DNA of 64,000 bases. Origin: Streptomyces globisporus (GTDB lineage Bacteria > Actinomycetota > Actinomycetes > Streptomycetales > Streptomycetaceae). The position numbers were made by a program, and so were the translations under genes. The notes below the pieces were generated by a model that saw only the letters and a program-made list of their open reading frames with translations, was not told where the DNA came from and did no database searches. Positions 60,771 through 64,000 of this stretch are shown here, one piece after another; within the stretch, counting starts at the first letter, position 1; each line of letters begins with the position of its first letter. The stretch covers positions 1,178,001-1,242,000 of the forward strand of contig BMTG01000001.1 of assembly GCA_014649555.1 (NCBI GenBank). Direction: 5' to 3'.

Positions 60771-60832
60771 ATGCGAGCGGCCCCGGAGCATATGGGCGTG
60801 CGCTCCTCCGGCCCCTCCGCGATCATGACCCG

Positions 60833-61237
60833 ATGAGCCCGATCAGCCAGGAAAACACCGACGTAAACGCAGCCATCGACGCCGAGCTCCAGCTGATGGA
60901 CCCCGCCGTGCGCGCGTCACGTTCGCTCGCCGCGCGCCTCCTCGACCCGGAGTTCGTCGAGGTCGGGGCCTCGGGGCGGCGGTGGACGTACGAGGAGATG
61001 ATCGCCGCTCTCCCCGAGCTGGACGGCGGGGGCGGAGAGGGTGACGGGGACGGGTCCCGGTTCGAGCCCTCCGGAATGGGCGGGGCCGTCCTGGCCCCCG
61101 GGATCGTGCATCTCACGTACGAGACCGTCTTCGACGGCCGCCGGGCCCGCCGCAGTTCCCTGTGGCGCAGGCGGAGCAACGAGACGTCATGGCGGATGTA
61201 CTACCACCAGGCCACACCCGTCCCGGCCGGCGAGTGA
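60833..61237 (+). CDS. NTF2-like/DUF4440 protein
   Basis: 134 residues. SnoaL/DUF4440-like start VNAAIDAELQLMDPAVRASR, then LLDPEFVEVGASGRRWTYEE and ARRSSLWRRRSNETSWRMYY, the usual last strand WRMYYHQAT. A Gly/Glu/Asp-rich insert lies at about 64-75. NTF2-like folds bind small molecules or act as enzymes; here the role is unknown. Convergent with the TetR gene. Confidence 0.82.
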   Translation: MSPISQENTDVNAAIDAELQLMDPAVRASRSLAARLLDPEFVEVGASGRRWTYEEMIAALPELDGGGGEGDGDGSRFEPSGMGGAVLAPGIVHLTYETVFDGRRARRSSLWRRRSNETSWRMYYHQATPVPAGE

Positions 61238-61257
61238 CCTGAGGCCGCCGCGAACCC

Positions 61258-61857
61258 TCACCCCAGCCCCTCCTCCACCAGCGCCGCCCACTGCGCCACC
61301 ACCCGCTCCCGGCGGACCGTGTCGTCGGTGAGGAGGTTGGCGAGGCCCAGGCCGCGGGCCATGTCCAGGAGGCCCTGGACCGTTTCCCGGGTGCCGGGGC
61401 GGGACTCGTCCGCGCCGAGGAGTTCGACCGCGATGCGGTGGGTCTCGCGGCCCACCCGCGCCTCCAGTTCCGTGACGCGCGGCCGGAGTTGGGCCTCGTT
61501 GGAGGCGGCCACCCAGAGCTGGAGTGCCGCCCGGAACAGCGGGCCCGTATAGAGGTCCACCAGGGCCGCGACCACCTCGGCGCGGCCCTGGACGGGGAGC
61601 GCACGCAGGGCGGCGGAGCGTTCCTCGGCGACGTACTCCACCGCGCCGGTGAACAGGTCCTCGCGGGTCGGGAAGTGGTGCTGGGCCGCGCCGCGCGAGA
61701 CGCCGGCCCGTTCGGCGACGACGGAGACGGTGGAGCCCGCCCAGCCGTGTTCGGCCAGGCAGGCCACCGCCGCCTCCAGGAGCCGTTGCCGCGTCGCCCG
61801 GCTGCGGTCCTGCTTGGGCGCGTGAGCAGCCCGGGGAGCAGAGGAGGAAGAGGTCAC
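61258..61857 (-). CDS. TetR-family regulator
   Basis: 199 residues. HTH at about 15-60 (RQRLLEAAVACLAEHGWAGS, VVAERAGVSRGAAQHHFPTR), helical ligand domain with VELLGADESRPGTRETVQGL. GTG 61857 makes a GTGA overlap with the hydratase stop (61854-61857); an ATG at 61866 is an alternative. Last gene of the ligase-hydratase-TetR operon, so it may sense the acyl-CoA and regulate the operon. Confidence 0.88.
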   Translation of the reverse strand: MTSSSSAPRAAHAPKQDRSRATRQRLLEAAVACLAEHGWAGSTVSVVAERAGVSRGAAQHHFPTREDLFTGAVEYVAEERSAALRALPVQGRAEVVAALVDLYTGPLFRAALQLWVAASNEAQLRPRVTELEARVGRETHRIAVELLGADESRPGTRETVQGLLDMARGLGLANLLTDDTVRRERVVAQWAALVEEGLG

Positions 61858-62588
61858 CGCACCCATGCCGGGTCCCGTCGTTCGAGGAAGGCCGTCATCC
61901 CCTCCCTCGCCTCGTCGGAGGCGAACAACGCGGCGGAGCGGGCGATGAGGTCTTCGGCGTACTGGTCGAAGCTCCTCAGCACCGTAGCCGTGACCAGCTC
62001 CTTCGATGCGGCCAGCCCCTGGGGCGAGGCCCGGCGCAGACCGTCCAGGACCGGGGCAAGCCCCTTCTCCACGTCCTCGGCAGCCACCGTGACCAGGCCG
62101 ATCCTCGCCGCCTCCGCCGCGTCGAACCGCTCCCCGGTGAGGTAGTAGCGGTTCGCCGCCGTGCGGTCCACGCGCGGGAGCAGGGTGAGGGAGATGACGG
62201 CCGGGGCCAGGCCAAGGCGGGACTCGGTGAGGGCGAAGGACGATCCCTCGCCCGCCACCGCGATGTCGCACGCCGCCAGCAGGCCCAGGCCGCCCGCCCG
62301 GACATGGCCGGTCACCCGGGCCACCACCGGCTTCGGCAGCGCCACGATCTCCCGCATCAGACCCACGAACGCCTCCGGGTCCGGCGGAGCCTTCAGATCC
62401 GCCCCGGCGCAGAACGTCGTCCCCGTGTGGGCCAGCACCACCGCCCGTACGGTGTCGTCGCCCGCACAGTCCGCCAGGGCGTCGCGCAATTCCCCCACCA
62501 GCGCCGCCGACAGCGCGTTGCGGTTGGCCGGGGAGTCCAGCGTCAGCGTCGCGATGCCCCGCTCCCCCGTCCGTACGATCAGGGTCAC
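61854..62588 (-). CDS. Enoyl-CoA hydratase/isomerase family protein
   Basis: 244 residues. Crotonase fold: LTLDSPANRNALSAALVGEL, oxyanion loop GTTFCAGADLKAPPDPE, GHVRAGGLGLLAACDIAVAG, ALTESRLGLAPAVISLTLLP. The catalytic Glu of the second helix appears as ESRLGLAP. GTG start (62588) in a GTGA overlap with the ligase stop. Middle gene of the operon. Confidence 0.9.
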   Translation of the reverse strand: MTLIVRTGERGIATLTLDSPANRNALSAALVGELRDALADCAGDDTVRAVVLAHTGTTFCAGADLKAPPDPEAFVGLMREIVALPKPVVARVTGHVRAGGLGLLAACDIAVAGEGSSFALTESRLGLAPAVISLTLLPRVDRTAANRYYLTGERFDAAEAARIGLVTVAAEDVEKGLAPVLDGLRRASPQGLAASKELVTATVLRSFDQYAEDLIARSAALFASDEAREGMTAFLERRDPAWVR

Positions 62589-64000
62589 GTCCCGTCCGTC
62601 CTCTCCGTCTTCTCGGTCTTCTCGGTCTTCTCGGTCTTCTCGCGGTCGCGCAGCTCGCGCCGGAGGATCTTGCCCGAGGCCGCCCGGGGTACCGCCTGGA
62701 TGAACTCGGCCCGCCGCACCTTCTTGTACGGGGAGACGCGCTCGGCGACGTACGCCATCACCTCGTCCTCCGTCAGGCCGTCCGCCCCCGGTCCCCGGAC
62801 CAGGAACGCCTTCGGGACCTCGTTGCCCTCCGCGTCGTACACCCCGATCACCGCCGCGTCCGCGACCTCCTCGTGGGTGAGGAGCAGCGCCTCCAGTTCG
62901 GCGGGGGCCACCTGGTAACCCTTGTACTTGATCAGCTCCTTCACCCGGTCGACGACGTACAGCCAGCCGTCCTCGTCCACCCGGCCGACATCGCCCGTGT
63001 GCACCCAGCCGTCCTCGTCGATCATCGCGGCCGTGGCGTCCGCGCGGCCCAGGTAGCCCTTCATCACCTGCGGGCCCCGGATCAGGATCTCGCCGTCGAC
63101 TCCCGGCTCCGCGTCCTTCGCCGGGTCCTCCAGCGACACGATCCGCATCTCGGTGTTCGGCAGCAGCTTGCCGACCGTGCCCGGCGGCGGCTGCTCGACG
63201 GAGAGCGGCACCACGTGCGTACCGGGCGACAGCTCCGTCATCCCGTACGCCTGCCGCACCGGCGGCACCCCCAGCCGGGCCGAACACGCCTCCGCCAGCT
63301 CGGCGTCCAGCGGGGCGGCGGCGCTGACGATGTACTGGAGCGAGGAGAGGTCGTACTCCCCGACCAGCGGGTGCTTCGCCAGCGCCAGCACGATCGGCGG
63401 AGCCACGTACAGGCCGGAGATGCGGTGCGTCTGGATGGCCTCCAGGAACTGCGCCAGATCGAAGCGGGGCAGCACGACGACCGTCGAGCCGCAGCGCAGC
63501 GGGACGTTCATCAGCGCCGTGAGGCCGTAGATGTGAAAGAACGGCAGCACCGCCAGGATGCGGTCGCCCTCGCCCATGGGGATGAACGGTCTCAGCTGCT
63601 CCAGGTTGGTCACGATCGACCGGTGCGTCAGCATCACGCCCTTCGGCGTGCCCGTCGTGCCGGAGCTGTACGGGAGGGCCGCCACGTCCTCACCGGGGTC
63701 GATCGCGATCTCCGGCTCGGGAGCCGTGGAGGACAGCATGTCCAGGATGGAGGTGTGGCCCTCCGCATGGTCGCAGACGTAGATTTCCCTTACCCCGCCC
63801 GTCAGTTCGGCCGCCCGGCGGGCCGTGGCCAGGAGCGGGGAGACTGTCACGATCCACTTCGCCCCGCTGTCCGCGAGCTGCTTGGCGAACTCCTCGGGCG
63901 TGGCCAGCGGGTGGACCGTGGTGACCGAGGCTCCGGCCCGGGTGGCCCCGTAGAAGACGGCGGGGTAGGCGATGGTGTTCGGGCTGTGCAGGGCGAGGAC
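62585..64000 (-). CDS. 4-coumarate-CoA ligase-like acyl-CoA synthetase, N-terminus cut by window
   Basis: At least 471 residues are visible; the start is beyond 64000. ANL motifs: ALPYSSGTTGTPKGVMLTHR, QAYGMTELSPGTHVVPLSVE, HTGDVGRVDEDGWLYVVDRV, with VKELIKYKGYQVAPAELEAL and C-terminal Lys region AVPRAASGKILRRELRDREK. Likely a 4CL-type or long-chain ligase for an acid degraded by the coupled hydratase. The C-terminus ends in an (EKT)n tract encoded by a 9-bp repeat. Confidence 0.9.
   Translation of the reverse strand, partial: VLALHSPNTIAYPAVFYGATRAGASVTTVHPLATPEEFAKQLADSGAKWIVTVSPLLATARRAAELTGGVREIYVCDHAEGHTSILDMLSSTAPEPEIAIDPGEDVAALPYSSGTTGTPKGVMLTHRSIVTNLEQLRPFIPMGEGDRILAVLPFFHIYGLTALMNVPLRCGSTVVVLPRFDLAQFLEAIQTHRISGLYVAPPIVLALAKHPLVGEYDLSSLQYIVSAAAPLDAELAEACSARLGVPPVRQAYGMTELSPGTHVVPLSVEQPPPGTVGKLLPNTEMRIVSLEDPAKDAEPGVDGEILIRGPQVMKGYLGRADATAAMIDEDGWVHTGDVGRVDEDGWLYVVDRVKELIKYKGYQVAPAELEALLLTHEEVADAAVIGVYDAEGNEVPKAFLVRGPGADGLTEDEVMAYVAERVSPYKKVRRAEFIQAVPRAASGKILRRELRDREKTEKTEKTEKTERTDGT
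62607..62642. repeat. 9-bp tandem repeat at 3' end of ligase gene
   Basis: GTCTTCTCG occurs four times in a row (62607-62642), encoding EKT repeats at the ligase C-terminus, 18 bp before the coupled hydratase start. Copy-number change stays in frame. Confidence 0.85.

Noticed and set aside
62585-62660. Possible CRISPR or variable repeat from GTCTTCTCG units
   Set aside because: Units are directly tandem with no spacers and are coding.
1-64000. tRNA, rRNA and phage attachment sites
   Set aside because: No cloverleaf-like sequence with CCA end, no rRNA core motif and no matching direct repeats flanking an integrase were seen.

Overview
The window comes from a Streptomyces or very close relative. 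GC is very high, GTG starts are common, neighbouring genes are often coupled by 4-base overlaps, and the gene content is typical of the genus: HtpX/PspAB, DmdR1-type iron regulator, DasR-like sites, STAS/ECF stress genes, XRE-TPR regulator and a formyltetrahydrofolate deformylase. From family knowledge, the order citrate synthase, pdxH, SIS protein, dmdR1-like, purU and ECF/STAS genes resembles a Streptomyces core-chromosome segment. No rRNA, tRNA, CRISPR array or intact insertion sequence was seen.

Layout. 1-2.7 kb: the end of a Phd-type antitoxin, a PdxH-like oxidase, htpX and pspAB. 2.7-27.8 kb: a catabolic island for an acyl-CoA-activated substrate. It holds a DoxX/DUF35 pair, a flavoprotein monooxygenase, a fused ADP-forming acyl-CoA synthetase with an enoyl-CoA hydratase, a flavin reductase, an MFS transporter, an alcohol dehydrogenase, three acyl-CoA dehydrogenases, an SDR, a cyclase-family hydrolase, an amidohydrolase and an AMP-dependent ligase. 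Several regulators (AraC, GlxA, TetR) and small membrane proteins lie among them. Seven copies of a 15-bp palindrome of the form CTGAC-N5-GTCAG sit in front of most of these catabolic units and mark them as one regulon; its regulator is not identified.

27.8-37.4 kb: EF-hand protein, anti-anti-sigma factor, ECF sigma factor with a zinc-binding anti-sigma-like partner, purU, a lipoprotein receptor, a Pro/Gln-rich membrane protein and an XRE-TPR regulator. 37.7-41.8 kb: a prim-pol domain protein, an ABC exporter pair and an alpha/beta-hydrolase whose nucleophile position is Ala. 42-44 kb: a foldable intergenic element, the dmdR1-like iron regulator and a SIS protein with a DasR-type site between them. 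44-49.7 kb: a two-component system divergent from a lipoprotein/MFP/ABC exporter operon with successive 4-base overlaps. 49.8-53.6 kb: a PAS/GAF sensor, a free-standing structured RNA with a 12-codon ORF, pdxH and citrate synthase.

53.7-64 kb is more accessory. It has a VOC protein, a methyltransferase, an XRE-cupin regulator overlapping a kinase, a catalytic-domain-only alanyl-tRNA synthetase paralogue preceded by a possible leaderless Ala/Thr-rich leader peptide, and a decayed stretch. A secreted beta-lactamase-family hydrolase, a frameshifted zinc-finger gene and a coupled ligase/hydratase/TetR operon that runs off the right edge follow.

The most unusual items are the palindrome-defined regulon, the ~200-nt RNA at 51.40-51.60 kb, and the AlaRS paralogue with its leader. 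All functional assignments rest on reading motifs by eye; no database search was run.
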